Part shown: positions 1-8,559 of the stretch, in pieces | Layout: each line of letters begins with the position of its first letter | How positions within the stretch are numbered: position 1 is the stretch's first letter | Assembly: GCF_000265365.1 (NCBI RefSeq) | Contig: NC_018011.1 | Coordinates: forward strand, 3,551,501 to 3,615,500 | Direction: 5' to 3' | DNA from: Alistipes finegoldii DSM 17242 | GTDB lineage: Bacteria; Bacteroidota; Bacteroidia; Bacteroidales; Rikenellaceae | DNA length: 64,000 nt | Translations under genes and position numbers: made by a program | Notes under the pieces: generated by a model | What the model was told of the DNA's origin: nothing | What the model saw: only the letters and a program-made list of their open reading frames with translations | Database searches by the model: none

Positions 1-1
1 C

Positions 2-184
2 TATACGGACCGCGAACTGGCTGAAAAACTGAAAGTGAGCCGCCGCAGCCTGCAACAGTACCGGGACAGCAGTCTGCTTGCCTTCACCCGGCTAGGCGGC
101 AAGATACTGTACCGTTCTTCCGACATCGAGAAGCTGCTTGACGGCTGCTACAGGGAGGCGAGAACCAGACCGGAGGAACTTTAG
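2..184 (+). CDS. Excisionase-like helix-turn-helix protein (3' end only)
   Basis: Sixty codons of an open frame run in from the left edge to a TAG stop; the start lies outside the window. The visible protein begins YTDRELAEKL, then KVSRRSLQQYR, LGGKILYRSSDIEKLL. This is the compact winged-helix pattern of the HTH_17/MerR-like proteins that act as excisionases or accessory regulators of Bacteroides integrative elements. A recognition helix (VSRRSLQQYR) is followed by a basic wing ending in a tyrosine and the DIEKLL helix. It sits in the integration module that includes the integrase about 2.4 kb to the right, which fits a role in excision or its control. The family call is from pattern; the excisionase role is inferred from context. 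Confidence 0.7.
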   Translation, partial: YTDRELAEKLKVSRRSLQQYRDSSLLAFTRLGGKILYRSSDIEKLLDGCYREARTRPEEL

Positions 185-705
185 AAAAGTTCCGTACGGG
201 ATCGTGAATGAAGGGGCGGGCGGTTGTCATACCGGCCGTCCCTTCGTTTTCTTTCCACCGGATGAACGACTTTAATTTGCTCATAAAGTATTTATACACA
301 GAGTGTTTTCTTTATAAATTATGATCCGGTGACGACATTGGCATAACATGGCGGGACATGGAAACATTTTTCCGGTATGGCAATAAGATACGGGGATTCC
401 ATTATAAAAAAAGACCCTTATTTTATTATGTCATTATGTTATTCTGAAATTGGGGCGGGCTGCCCGTGTATCGGTGGAACGGTCCGTTCCTGTAATGGCG
501 GCACATCCCGTACTGATATCATTATCCGCCGGCAATGTTGTTTCCCGGTCTTGCCGGAGTGACCTTATGCCGGCCGGTGACAACCGCATGTCCGTGTGTA
601 AACATGGCGGCGCATAAAAACAGGCACACCCTCCGGGCTCCTGTCCCGTCGGATGCGCCTGTCTCCATCATGTCATATACAGCCGGACTACTCCGGCCCA
701 TGCCT
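185..705. other. Intergenic stretch of the integrative element
   Basis: About 520 bases without a convincing gene. The short open frames here lack family resemblance and overlap each other on both strands. I see no tRNA or strong hairpin. Confidence 0.4.
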
Positions 706-1098
706 CTATCTGAGTATCGGATTCGAGAGCAGTATCTTGTAATAGGCCACCCCGCCAATCTCTACCGGCATCCTCGCCATCATGAACTGCACGCTCTTCC
801 TCTCCACCTTCGCCTGCCGCATGAGCCTCTGCACGATAAACCCGGCCGAGAACCTTGCGCATCTTTTATCCTTCCAGACGATGAACCCCTCGCTGTCGTC
901 GGCCCGGCAGATATACCAGTCACCCGTCTCGTCATCGTGGGCGAAGTTCACCCGTCCACCGCCGAGGATTCCCAATTCGATTGACATCGTCTTTGACAGA
1001 TAGACGGTTCCCCTGCTGTCAAGGTTGATGGTCCGCTTTCCCTTGTATGTGACTTCCTGCGGACGGGAGTTTTCCCTGTTGTATACTATCAGTGCCAT
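706..1098 (-). CDS. Hypothetical protein of the integrative element (130 aa)
   Basis: The reading frame extends upstream to 1260, but the start chosen is the ATG giving MALIVYNREN, because the upstream extension overlaps the neighbouring gene and reads as low-quality sequence. The protein is small and mixed in composition, with GTVYLSKTMSIELG and DWYICRADDSEGFIVW motifs resembling a compact beta-rich fold. There is no signal peptide or membrane segment. I do not recognise the family. It lies 38 bases downstream of the sigma-like gene on the same strand, so the two are probably co-transcribed. Such small proteins are common beside integrases in Bacteroides mobile elements; its function is unknown. 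Confidence 0.65.
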   Translation of the reverse strand: MALIVYNRENSRPQEVTYKGKRTINLDSRGTVYLSKTMSIELGILGGGRVNFAHDDETGDWYICRADDSEGFIVWKDKRCARFSAGFIVQRLMRQAKVERKSVQFMMARMPVEIGGVAYYKILLSNPILR

Positions 1099-1136
1099 AA
1101 TTGTCTTTCTTTTATCGGTTGAACTGTTTTCGTTTT

Positions 1137-1697
1137 TCAATACATGAAGCTTTCCACCGCCAGCATCCGGCTTCTCCATGCGAAACCGCTGTGGGTACGT
1201 ACCGCGTCCACTATCCTGCATACTTTCTGCGATATGGCCGATGCCGAGATACCCATGCATTCCGCCAGTGCCTTGAACGAGAACTGCGCCTCATAGAACC
1301 TGAGCATGAACATCCGGTATTCCTCGTAGGAGAACTTCTGCCTTACGAAACGCAGTATGTCCTTAACCAGCCTCTCGCACCCGTTCAGGTCGTCCTCGGA
1401 AAGGAATTTTGCCTCCTCGCCACATCGGAGGAAGAAATCATCTTCAGGGTGTGCATACCGGTTCTCCCTTTTAATCTTTACCAGGGCCGCCTTTTTGTAG
1501 CATCCGATGAAATACGCGTCATAGTCCGTTATGTCCTTTCCGGGAACCAGCACCTGCCTTCTTACGAAAAGGTAGGTGTCATGGAAATTGTCCTCGTCCA
1601 GCATTCCGTACCGGCGTAACGTCCCTCTCAACCTGTCATAGGATTTTGTGAACCACTCGTTGAACAGTCTTTCCTTTTCTGCGCTCTTGTCTGCCAT
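1137..1697 (-). CDS. Sigma-70-like / HTH regulator of the mobile element (186 aa)
   Basis: The start is the ATG giving MADKSAEKERLFNEW; the frame is open further upstream but that part is not protein-like. The N-terminal half resembles a sigma region 2 fold (EWFTKSYDRLRGTLRRYG, then DTYLFVRRQV), and the C-terminal half has a region 4-like HTH (FSFKALAECMGISASAISQKVCRI). ECF-like regulators of this size occur in Bacteroidales conjugative elements. The promoter side carries a short palindrome at 1719-1732 (CGTACA, two bases, TGTACG) that could be an operator. It is followed closely by the 130-aa gene on the same strand. Whether it binds core polymerase or acts as a plain DNA-binding protein cannot be told from sequence. 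Confidence 0.6.
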   Translation of the reverse strand: MADKSAEKERLFNEWFTKSYDRLRGTLRRYGMLDEDNFHDTYLFVRRQVLVPGKDITDYDAYFIGCYKKAALVKIKRENRYAHPEDDFFLRCGEEAKFLSEDDLNGCERLVKDILRFVRQKFSYEEYRMFMLRFYEAQFSFKALAECMGISASAISQKVCRIVDAVRTHSGFAWRSRMLAVESFMY

Positions 1698-1718
1698 AGC
1701 CTTATGTTTTTTTTGAGT

Positions 1719-1732
1719 CGTACATTTGTACG
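1719..1732. promoter_or_regulatory. Palindrome upstream of the sigma-like gene, possible operator
   Basis: Six-base arms CGTACA and TGTACG are separated by TT, 22 bases upstream of the start codon of the leftward sigma-like gene. Position and symmetry suit an operator. No binding protein is identified. Confidence 0.35.
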
Positions 1733-1816
1733 TTATACATGGCCTACACGGGTAGGCATTCTTATTTCTTGTGCTTCCTCCAGTTTGTTTTTCGGCGGTC
1801 TCCGGCAAGGCTTGCC

Positions 1817-1860
1817 GTGAAAAAATACGCTCACGCGAAGCGTGAGGAAGATTTTTTCAC
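1817..1860. repeat. Two-tier inverted repeat (hairpin) in the mobile element
   Basis: Outer arms of 10 bases (1817-1826 and 1851-1860, GTGAAAAAAT with its complement) enclose inner arms of 7 bases (CTCACGC at 1830-1836, GCGTGAG at 1840-1846) around a GAA loop. A smaller GC-rich dyad follows at about 1871-1891. The T-rich 3' arm could act as a terminator, but nested dyads next to integration genes also occur at transfer origins. Nothing here distinguishes the two. Confidence 0.6.
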
Positions 1861-2266
1861 GAGCAACCAGCCCGCAGGGCCGCCTTGCGGGACCGGCCTG
1901 AAAAACAACTATTTTTGCCGCAAGAAATGAGGATGACAGATTACTTCCTTCTATCTATTGTCTGTCCGGTGAGAATTTAGATTCCATGCAGCTTTTCTGT
2001 CTTCGGTATGTTTGGAGAAATATTCAAGGATATGAAATGAGAACGGCAATACGTGATGTTGCGGAAGGAATGGATATGGGATTGGAAACAGGAAGCGTGC
2101 CCGGGCTTTCATGCAGTTTATACGGCGGTGTTGATTTTGAGGAGGATGACAGGGAAGTGACAGGATGGTCGGCTGTCGGAAAAGAAGCAATACCGGCGGA
2201 CGTGGATATGGGCAAAACCACCCGTACATGCAATGCAGAGGGAGCAGGAGAGCCTTCACCACAGCC

Positions 2267-2309
2267 GGAGCCCCTTTTCATGCCGTATCCCGACATGAAA
2301 AGGGGCTCC
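2267..2309. repeat. 16-bp perfect inverted repeat
   Basis: GGAGCCCCTTTTCATG at 2267-2282 is repeated in inverse at 2294-2309 across an 11-base loop. It lies in the gene-free stretch between the sigma-like gene and the integrase 3' end. It is too long and perfect for chance. There is no T-run after it, so it is not a typical terminator. Confidence 0.75.
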
Positions 2310-2414
2310 TGGACAATTCTTTTCCTTTTTCCTTGTCGCACATGCACTACGTCGGTCGCAGTTTTCGCCTTCTGAATCAATTTTCCCGTCCGTCACCCGC
2401 GCATTCGGAGCGTT

Positions 2415-2458
2415 TTTCCGGCAGAAAATTTCACCGTACGGAAATTTTCTGCCGGAAA
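2415..2458. repeat. 17-bp perfect inverted repeat with palindromic loop
   Basis: Arms 2415-2431 and 2442-2458 are exact inverse copies (TTTCCGGCAGAAAATTT). The loop itself contains the 8-base palindrome CCGTACGG (2434-2441). It lies 86 bases from the integrase stop codon and, with the two upstream dyads, makes a cluster of three strong inverted repeats in about 640 bases. Confidence 0.75.
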
Positions 2459-2543
2459 CCGGAGGGAAAACGCGCAGATCCGCGGGGACGGCGGAACTTT
2501 GATGAAGAAGGGGAAAAATCACTCGTCCCGTAAATGCCTTCCC

Positions 2544-3791
2544 TCAGATGGCATCGCATATCTCCTTCTCCATCTTTTCCAGCTTATGGGACAGGACTTC
2601 CATGTCGCTGCTGATCTTCTGGTTGGTTATCCGGGCATATATCTGGGTGGTTTTCAAATCCGTATGACCCAAAAGACGGCTTACGGTCTCGATGGGCACA
2701 CCGTGCGAGAGCAGCACGGTGGTGGCGTTCGTATGCCGGGCAACATGGTAGGTCAGCCGTATCTTGAAACCGCACTGCCTACCAAGTTCCTTCAATATGA
2801 CGTTGCATCTGCTGCTGCTCGGTACCGGAAATACATGATCGTCCTTGGACAGCCCCTTGTACTTCTCTATGATGCGCCTGGGAACGTCCAGCAGGCGGAT
2901 GTTGGACTCGGTGTTCGTCTTCCGCCGGCGGGTGATGATCCAGAGGTTGCCGTCGAAGAAGGTCTGGAGCCGGTCAGTCGTCAGCGCCTTCACGTCTGCG
3001 TATGCCAGTCCGGTAAACACCGAGAAGATGAAGAGGTCACGTACCAGTTCGCAGGTCCCGCTTTTCACCGGGACCTCCATCAGCGTCTGTATCTCACGCT
3101 CCGTCAGGTAGCCCCGGTCAACGCTCTCGAAGGAGTTGATGTACCCGGCGAAGGGATTGAAGGGAAGTGCACCGCTGTTGCGGGCGATGGAGATGATGTG
3201 CTTGAGCCCGATCATGTAACCCCATACGGTATTGGTGCGGCATTTCTTCTCCGTACGCAGAAAATACTCGAAGTTGTTGATGAAGGTCAGGTTGAGTTCC
3301 TTCAGGGGGATGTCGTCACGTCGGTACACTTTCGGGACGAACTCGCACAGGTGCTTGTATATGGTACGGTAGCGGTTGTATGTCCCCTGTACGCGGCTGT
3401 GTCCCACTTTCTTGATGAACTCCTCGTTGTGCTGTTCGAAGAGTTTCAGCAAAGTCTCCCGTTTCACGCCCAGTCCGAGGTAGACATCCCTCAGCCTGGC
3501 AGCAGTGACATAGCCGTCGGACTGCATCAGTTCCTGGTAACGACGGTTCACGTCCACACGTATCCGGTCAACCGCCGCATTGATTTTCTGTGCCTCGACG
3601 CTCTTGCCGGTGGCACGTGCCGTTTTCACGTCCCAAAGTTTCGGGGGTGCGTCCAGCTTGCAGCTGAACTGCTTGATTTCGCCGTCCACCGTAAGACGGC
3701 ACATCAGGGGGAGATAGCCGTTGGCTCTCTCGCTGCCCTTCTTCACGTAGAAGAGGATTTTGAAAGTCGATCTGCTCATACTCGTTTTCAT
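2544..3791 (-). CDS. Tyrosine-type integrase of an integrative element
   Basis: A 415-aa phage-integrase family recombinase of the Bacteroides conjugative-transposon type. Order: N-terminal arm-binding segment (about 8-95), SAM-like core-binding domain (about 105-215), catalytic domain (about 225-395). Box II is HVAR (His349, Arg352), followed by RLLGH (His376) and the nucleophile IYAR (Tyr385). The usual first arginine of box I is missing: the motif reads TGLAYAD with Ala263 in that place, while Arg251 lies 12 residues upstream. IntDOT is known for a comparable loss of the first arginine. The gene reads into the element, whose body must lie to the left. The start ATG is supported by a promoter 17 bases upstream. 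Confidence 0.9.
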   Translation of the reverse strand: MKTSMSRSTFKILFYVKKGSERANGYLPLMCRLTVDGEIKQFSCKLDAPPKLWDVKTARATGKSVEAQKINAAVDRIRVDVNRRYQELMQSDGYVTAARLRDVYLGLGVKRETLLKLFEQHNEEFIKKVGHSRVQGTYNRYRTIYKHLCEFVPKVYRRDDIPLKELNLTFINNFEYFLRTEKKCRTNTVWGYMIGLKHIISIARNSGALPFNPFAGYINSFESVDRGYLTEREIQTLMEVPVKSGTCELVRDLFIFSVFTGLAYADVKALTTDRLQTFFDGNLWIITRRRKTNTESNIRLLDVPRRIIEKYKGLSKDDHVFPVPSSSRCNVILKELGRQCGFKIRLTYHVARHTNATTVLLSHGVPIETVSRLLGHTDLKTTQIYARITNQKISSDMEVLSHKLEKMEKEICDAI

Positions 3792-3807
3792 ACTTTTTTG
3801 ATTGTTA

Positions 3808-3837
3808 CAAAGTTAATATCAAGCGAGTTGTCTCCAA
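3808..3837 (-). promoter_or_regulatory. Promoter of the integrase gene
   Basis: Read on the minus strand: TTG (3835-3837), 19 bases, then TAACTTTG (3808-3815), matching the Bacteroidetes consensus. It places transcription start about 10 bases before the integrase ATG. The rest of 3792-4096 is AT-rich and gene-free; the right attachment site should be in or near it, but its partner is outside the window. Confidence 0.65.
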
Positions 3838-4096
3838 GTATGAAAAATTGTGCAAATTACTGAAATATAACCTGTTGTACCGTTTCTTGTTCCTATTATA
3901 TCAGTAACGATATGGGAACTGAAGTCTTTCGCAACTTTTATCGAACCTCCTTTTTCAGCTTATGCAGTATTATGAGCTAAACACCTAACTGATTAGTGGA
4001 CTGCATTTTTGCTGTATTATCATTAACCTTGCCTTTTTCTTTTACGTTTATTTTAACTACTCGTAAAGTTTTTCGGCTTCCGCTTTTATTAAAGAG

Positions 4097-4681
4097 CTAT
4101 TTACGTCCGCCTCCAAATACAACTCCTACGGAAATATTGAAATGCCGATTGGCCTTTTCTTCCAATTTATAATTGAAGGTTACGCGAAGATGGTGAAACA
4201 ACTCTATACCGAAACGAGGCATGAGACAGAATGAACTACTTGAACCACCGATGTCGTATGAGTTATCGCCAATTAAAATTATGGGTGCTGCGTTTTCATG
4301 AGAAGCAAGCCCTAAACCCATACCAGCGAAGAATAAAATATTTTTCGATCTTCGAAAATTGTAGTCACCAACAACAAGATAATTAACAGAGGTGAATCCT
4401 AATTTCCTGACTTCATCAGATTGACGGTGAAAAACATTTCCGGCGACTTGAACTCCGATATCTATAGGCAAATGCAGAAAATTGTAGCGTATTTCCCCAA
4501 AGCCCATTCCCCCGGATTTTGCATTGTCAAAATTAAGCTTACTGGCGCCAAAAACTACGCCGCCACCAATCTCGACTTCTATTTGGCGAATTTCTCGATT
4601 CTGCTTTTCCGTAGGTCGGTAAGATTGGGCATTGACATTGAGGAGGTGCAGTAAGGAAAACAAGAAAATAATCTTCTTCAT
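4097..4681 (-). CDS. Small outer-membrane beta-barrel-like protein
   Basis: A 194-aa protein starting at MKKIIFLFSLLH with a Sec signal peptide ending at NVNAQ. The mature part alternates glycine and aromatic residues (GGGVVFGASKLNF, GVQVAGNVFHR, FFAGMGLGLASHE, FNISVGVVFGGG), as expected for an 8-stranded barrel of the OmpW/outer-membrane-protein type. The upstream in-frame ATG is discarded because it would put 25 residues before an obvious signal sequence. It lies 41 bases after the lipoprotein gene and is probably the last gene of that operon. Codon usage is AT-rich compared with the chromosome to the right. The specific function is unknown. Confidence 0.65.
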   Translation of the reverse strand: MKKIIFLFSLLHLLNVNAQSYRPTEKQNREIRQIEVEIGGGVVFGASKLNFDNAKSGGMGFGEIRYNFLHLPIDIGVQVAGNVFHRQSDEVRKLGFTSVNYLVVGDYNFRRSKNILFFAGMGLGLASHENAAPIILIGDNSYDIGGSSSSFCLMPRFGIELFHHLRVTFNYKLEEKANRHFNISVGVVFGGGRK

Positions 4682-4722
4682 AGATGAACTGATTTGAGGT
4701 CTAAAAAAATGTGAGAAAATTA

Positions 4723-6234
4723 TTACGATTTTTTTACGATCGTCATTCCGCCCCAACTATTGCCAAGACGTCCGGCAACATACACAGTCCCGAATTTGAG
4801 ATTCTTCGGTTTGATTTTGAACTTACCTTGATTGATAATTTTCGCCCACTCCTTGAAAGATTGAGGCATGTGATTCAGATCCAAGTTAATCGTAAATGAA
4901 ACTTCGCTTAAAAATATCTCCCTTACTTTTTTTACATCGCCTTTGCGCTTTTGTCCACCGGGAAGAATCGTAATGACTTTATCTGCGGAGAAGCATTGGA
5001 TAGCATCGAGTTGAGTGATATCAACGTTGCTATTTTCTACACGCAACTTAAACCAATTTCTAATTTGTATAGGGTTCATCAGCGAAAGCTGTTGTTGCTG
5101 CAGAGCAGTAATATCCAATCCGACAATCGTAAGTACCATGCCTTGATGATTGAAACCGGGAATCGTTTTATATTCCGTACTGACAATCGAAGCCTCTGCA
5201 TTTTTTGGATAATCGGGAATTCGCTTATAGCCTTCTGAAAAAATAATATTGCTCCACCCTATGAGTAATTCGCTTGCCTGTTTTCCACTCCAACCGATCC
5301 AATTCTTTTTCTGCATTTCTGCCGACGCTCCGAATTCCGTATAAAATTTATAGTTGTAATAATAAAATTTGCCCTTCATCCGATGCTTTTTCGATAATTT
5401 GTATGTATATCCACGGTTACGCCCGAAGATGCTTTGCCATAGTTTCCCCAACCATGTTTTGGCATCTGCATTGAATCTCGGAAATCTTTCAAAAGGAGGT
5501 ATTTGTGTCGTAACAGTTCGTGTTGTCATGTTGAGCGTATTAACAATATTAGTCGAAAGGTCGTCGTCGTCGAGAACACCGGGAAGATCATCCGGCAGAT
5601 CTTCGGCTTCAGCATCCAACACTTCAGTTATTTCAAATGTATTGATACGGTAAATATCCTCTGCTAATTGGTAGGTATTCTCTTCCATCTGGATTCCCTC
5701 TTCGGTTTCGAAGCGTTCATAATTACTCTCAAAGAATTTTTGTTTCGATTCCGGGAAGTAGTAGGTTCCTCTCGGTGAGATTTTATATATTGTCTGATCT
5801 ACCATTACCTCTGCGCGAGCGTTAAGAAGTTTTGCTACTTTGATATTTGGCACAAGAGAATCATAACCTTTAGCTATATAGAGCGACATATCGTTATTTT
5901 CGATAAGTGCTTGTTCCTTGAGCGGTCTGCAATCCACACGCAGAATTGGATCAGTTGCAATGGGGAGGTTTTGGACTGGTTCCAGCAGATCAACATATTT
6001 TTCATTTGCAGTTAATCCTCCTTGTGCTTTAGTTGCAAAACATGCGCGTGTTGTAACATCATCATCTTGTTGATTCAGGGCCGCGATAAAATCTTCCTCC
6101 GATGAGAAAGACAACATGGCGATATTCGCTATATCCGTATTATTCCCATTTTCAGTTTTTGCCCCATCGAATTTTTGACATGAATAGATAGCTAATATAC
6201 AGACAACAAAAAATAAGCATTGATATTTTTTCAT
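4723..6234 (-). CDS. Lipoprotein of unknown function (503 aa)
   Basis: It begins MKKYQCLFFVVCILAIYSCQ, a lipoprotein signal with the lipidated cysteine at residue 19. After a linker comes FSSEEDFIAALNQ, then a long mixed domain with an acidic patch (AEDLPDDLPGVLDDDD, about residues 210-230) and a C-terminal half rich in aromatic and basic residues that ends in GRLGNSWGGMTI. No enzyme motif is visible and I cannot name the family. Together with the downstream barrel-like protein and the upstream DUF3244 protein it suggests an envelope-associated operon, expected in the outer or inner membrane facing the periplasm. Confidence 0.7.
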   Translation of the reverse strand: MKKYQCLFFVVCILAIYSCQKFDGAKTENGNNTDIANIAMLSFSSEEDFIAALNQQDDDVTTRACFATKAQGGLTANEKYVDLLEPVQNLPIATDPILRVDCRPLKEQALIENNDMSLYIAKGYDSLVPNIKVAKLLNARAEVMVDQTIYKISPRGTYYFPESKQKFFESNYERFETEEGIQMEENTYQLAEDIYRINTFEITEVLDAEAEDLPDDLPGVLDDDDLSTNIVNTLNMTTRTVTTQIPPFERFPRFNADAKTWLGKLWQSIFGRNRGYTYKLSKKHRMKGKFYYYNYKFYTEFGASAEMQKKNWIGWSGKQASELLIGWSNIIFSEGYKRIPDYPKNAEASIVSTEYKTIPGFNHQGMVLTIVGLDITALQQQQLSLMNPIQIRNWFKLRVENSNVDITQLDAIQCFSADKVITILPGGQKRKGDVKKVREIFLSEVSFTINLDLNHMPQSFKEWAKIINQGKFKIKPKNLKFGTVYVAGRLGNSWGGMTIVKKS

Positions 6235-6263
6235 TTTGGTAATTGATCAACTTATGATTAGTG

Positions 6264-6650
6264 TTATATTTCTAAGAATTCAATATGCCCTGTGTAAATC
6301 GTACCGTTTTCATATTCGACGGTAATCAGATAAACCCCGCAGTCGAGATCCGACACGTCGAGTGTCGCAGTCTGATCGGTGAAATTCACCATTTCCGTAA
6401 GATAGGTTCCATTGCCGGAGATCGTAACGAATGCCCGGTCGCAATTCTCCGGAGAGTGGAGCGTAATGGTGTTGCCATCTGAAGAAAGCACCGCATTAAT
6501 CGGCGGCATGACGCTGCGCGGACCCTTAACCGTCATTTTCTTTTCCAGATAAACGGACGTGGTTTTCGGTCGTTTCCGATTTGCATACGCTTCAAAGCAA
6601 ATTCCGGCTCCGATGCAGCACAGCACAAGTAATAAAAGTAATTTTTTCAT
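6264..6650 (-). CDS. DUF3244 domain-containing secreted protein
   Basis: A 128-aa protein with signal peptide MKKLLLLLVLCCIGAGICFEA, then a single DUF3244-type beta-sandwich. PPINAVLSSDGNTITLHSP opens the domain, DRAFVTISGNGTYLT follows, and GVYLITVEYENGTIYTGHIEF closes it. The family is typical of Bacteroidales and resembles secretion-sorting or Ig-like modules; its role is not established. It is the first gene of a leftward set (29 bases to the lipoprotein gene). Upstream lie a terminator-like hairpin and a run of nine G. Confidence 0.75.
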   Translation of the reverse strand: MKKLLLLLVLCCIGAGICFEAYANRKRPKTTSVYLEKKMTVKGPRSVMPPINAVLSSDGNTITLHSPENCDRAFVTISGNGTYLTEMVNFTDQTATLDVSDLDCGVYLITVEYENGTIYTGHIEFLEI

Positions 6651-6770
6651 GTGATAAGATATGTGGGTTAGACAATAGTAAAGTTAGGCTTTCGGTTTCT
6701 TCCGATAGCAAAATCAGCGCCGATAAAATCTATCACACAAAGCCACTAAATAATTGATATACAAATAAAT

Positions 6771-6806
6771 AAAAACTGCAAGAATTGCATAAATCTCGCA
6801 GTTTTT
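6771..6806 (-). terminator. Hairpin terminator after the broken TPR regulator
   Basis: Arms AAAAACTGC (6771-6779) and GCAGTTTTT (6798-6806). On the minus strand the stem is followed by a T-rich tail. It would separate regulator transcription from the DUF3244 operon, which then needs its own promoter between about 6660 and 6770. Confidence 0.55.
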
Positions 6807-6875
6807 ATAATGTATGCGATAATTGCCTGAAAAACAAAATATTACATGTTAATTTTTTTGGAGTTTTTCAACGGA

Positions 6876-6884
6876 GGGGGGGGG
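6876..6884. repeat. Run of nine G residues
   Basis: A homopolymer in an otherwise AT-rich intergenic stretch, 26 bases beyond the stop of the broken regulator and about 225 bases upstream of the DUF3244 start. Such tracts can slip during replication. Confidence 0.8.
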
Positions 6885-8554
6885 TAATTTATTTGACAAT
6901 CAGCGTGTTACTATATTTTCTGAATAAAAAAGTCCTTTTCGGCCGAATCCGACGCCGCAATTCGGGCTTTCAATCTCGATTTGCGGTTGTAGACATTCGA
7001 TACCGAATCGCCGATTATAACGCTGATGATTTGCGCCGAGAATCCGGCGTAGATGTAACATAGCAAATCTATATCCGCAGGTTTGAATTTCGGGAACTGC
7101 TTCCGCAGTTTCACGATGATATTGTCATTTACCGTGTTTACGATCTCCTCCAATTCTTTTTTGGTCGCGGGATTGGATGCAAGGTTCGTAAAGAAGTTTC
7201 TCACTTGTTTGTAAATGACCTCCTGCTGCGCTTTTGTATTGTTTCGTTCATAGAACGCCCGGCCGAGTTGGTCGAGGAACTCGAAGCGGGACAACACCAA
7301 TTCTTTAAGTTGCACCTCCTGTCCCTCCTTGACGGCAAGATGTTCGAGGATGCGGTTTTTTGATGCCCGGATGGTGTCAACGGCCAACATGTAGCGTTCA
7401 ACCTGCTGCTGCTTTCGTTTCATGCGTTCCCGATAGTAGTAGATCAGGAAAATTGCGACGGTGCAGATCAGCAGTCCGACAATATATTCAAAGTAAGTTC
7501 GTACTTTCAGGCGGTAACTCGCAAAAGCAGTTTGCTCTTTATAATATTTCCCCTCGGCGCGGTTGCTGATTGAGATACCACCATGCGGGATATGGAATCG
7601 CTCAACCAGATATATTCGTTGATCGAATTGGCTGCTTCCTCTGAATTTCCGGATGCCAATTCAATTTGAATAGATAGATATGCCAGTTGTGCATCGTCCC
7701 GAATATCCTCCGCCAACTCCGAAGCGATATTGAAATAATATCGTGCGCTGTCTATCTTGTGTTGCAGATAATATACTTTGGCTAATACTCTATATTGATA
7801 AATTGAAAGACCATCTGGAGCGGTCCGTTCAATTTCCTTTACGGCCTGCAAGGCTTTTGGATAATCGCCCTCATTTACATAAATATCCCCCAAATTGCTT
7901 AAACAAGCAATAACCATATCGTTATCTTCCTGCTGTGCGGCTGCTTGCAGAGCTTGCGAATAGTATTTCACGGCATTGTCGTTATCGCCCAAACTGGAAT
8001 AGGCATTGGCGATATTAAGTGTCGCATTATTCATAAACGCAGGCTTGCGTAGTTTTTCCCAAGCGCCATAAGCATTCCGATAATATTCCAGCGCTCCGTT
8101 AAAATTCATCTGCTCGGAATAGACCTCCCCGATACGGGAGTATACCAAACCCAGATAATAATTCTTATGCGCCGCGAAAGCGTATTTTTCCGCAGTCAGA
8201 TAATAGCGCATGGCTTCCTGATAATCGTCGCCGTTTTGATAGATTCGCCCATAGTGATAGTTAATCAGAAACTTCACCGAATCCGAACAAATCCGGTTGT
8301 CGTAATACCGGTATGCAATGCGTATCAGCGAATCATCATCGGCATCCACATAATTTTTATCGAGTGCCGCGGAATACAAGAGAGCGTATTTTGCCCGCGT
8401 GCTGCGCCGCAGAATCCGGTCGGGGTCAATGTTCTCGATGATGCGCAACGAGCTGTCCGGTTCGATGCGTAACAATCTTGTCGCAGTAGACAATTCTTGC
8501 TCGATTTGCTTATTGTTGCCACAGCTGAATAGGAGAAAACCCGTTAAAAAAGAT

Positions 8555-8559
8555 AATAA
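8555..8559. repeat. Target-site duplication, left copy
   Basis: AATAA directly abuts the left IS end; the same five bases (9581-9585) abut the right end. Removing the IS plus one copy restores an uninterrupted signal-peptide reading frame, independent support for the boundary. Confidence 0.75.

Noticed and set aside
377..984. Overlapping small open frames in the gap left of the hypothetical protein
   Set aside because: They overlap each other and the real minus-strand gene, lack conserved patterns and have poor composition.
7507..7580. The C-terminal end of the TPR frame as a genuine protein terminus
   Set aside because: The alternative frame gives a membrane helix, coiled coil and HTH that continue the domain order expected of this regulator family.
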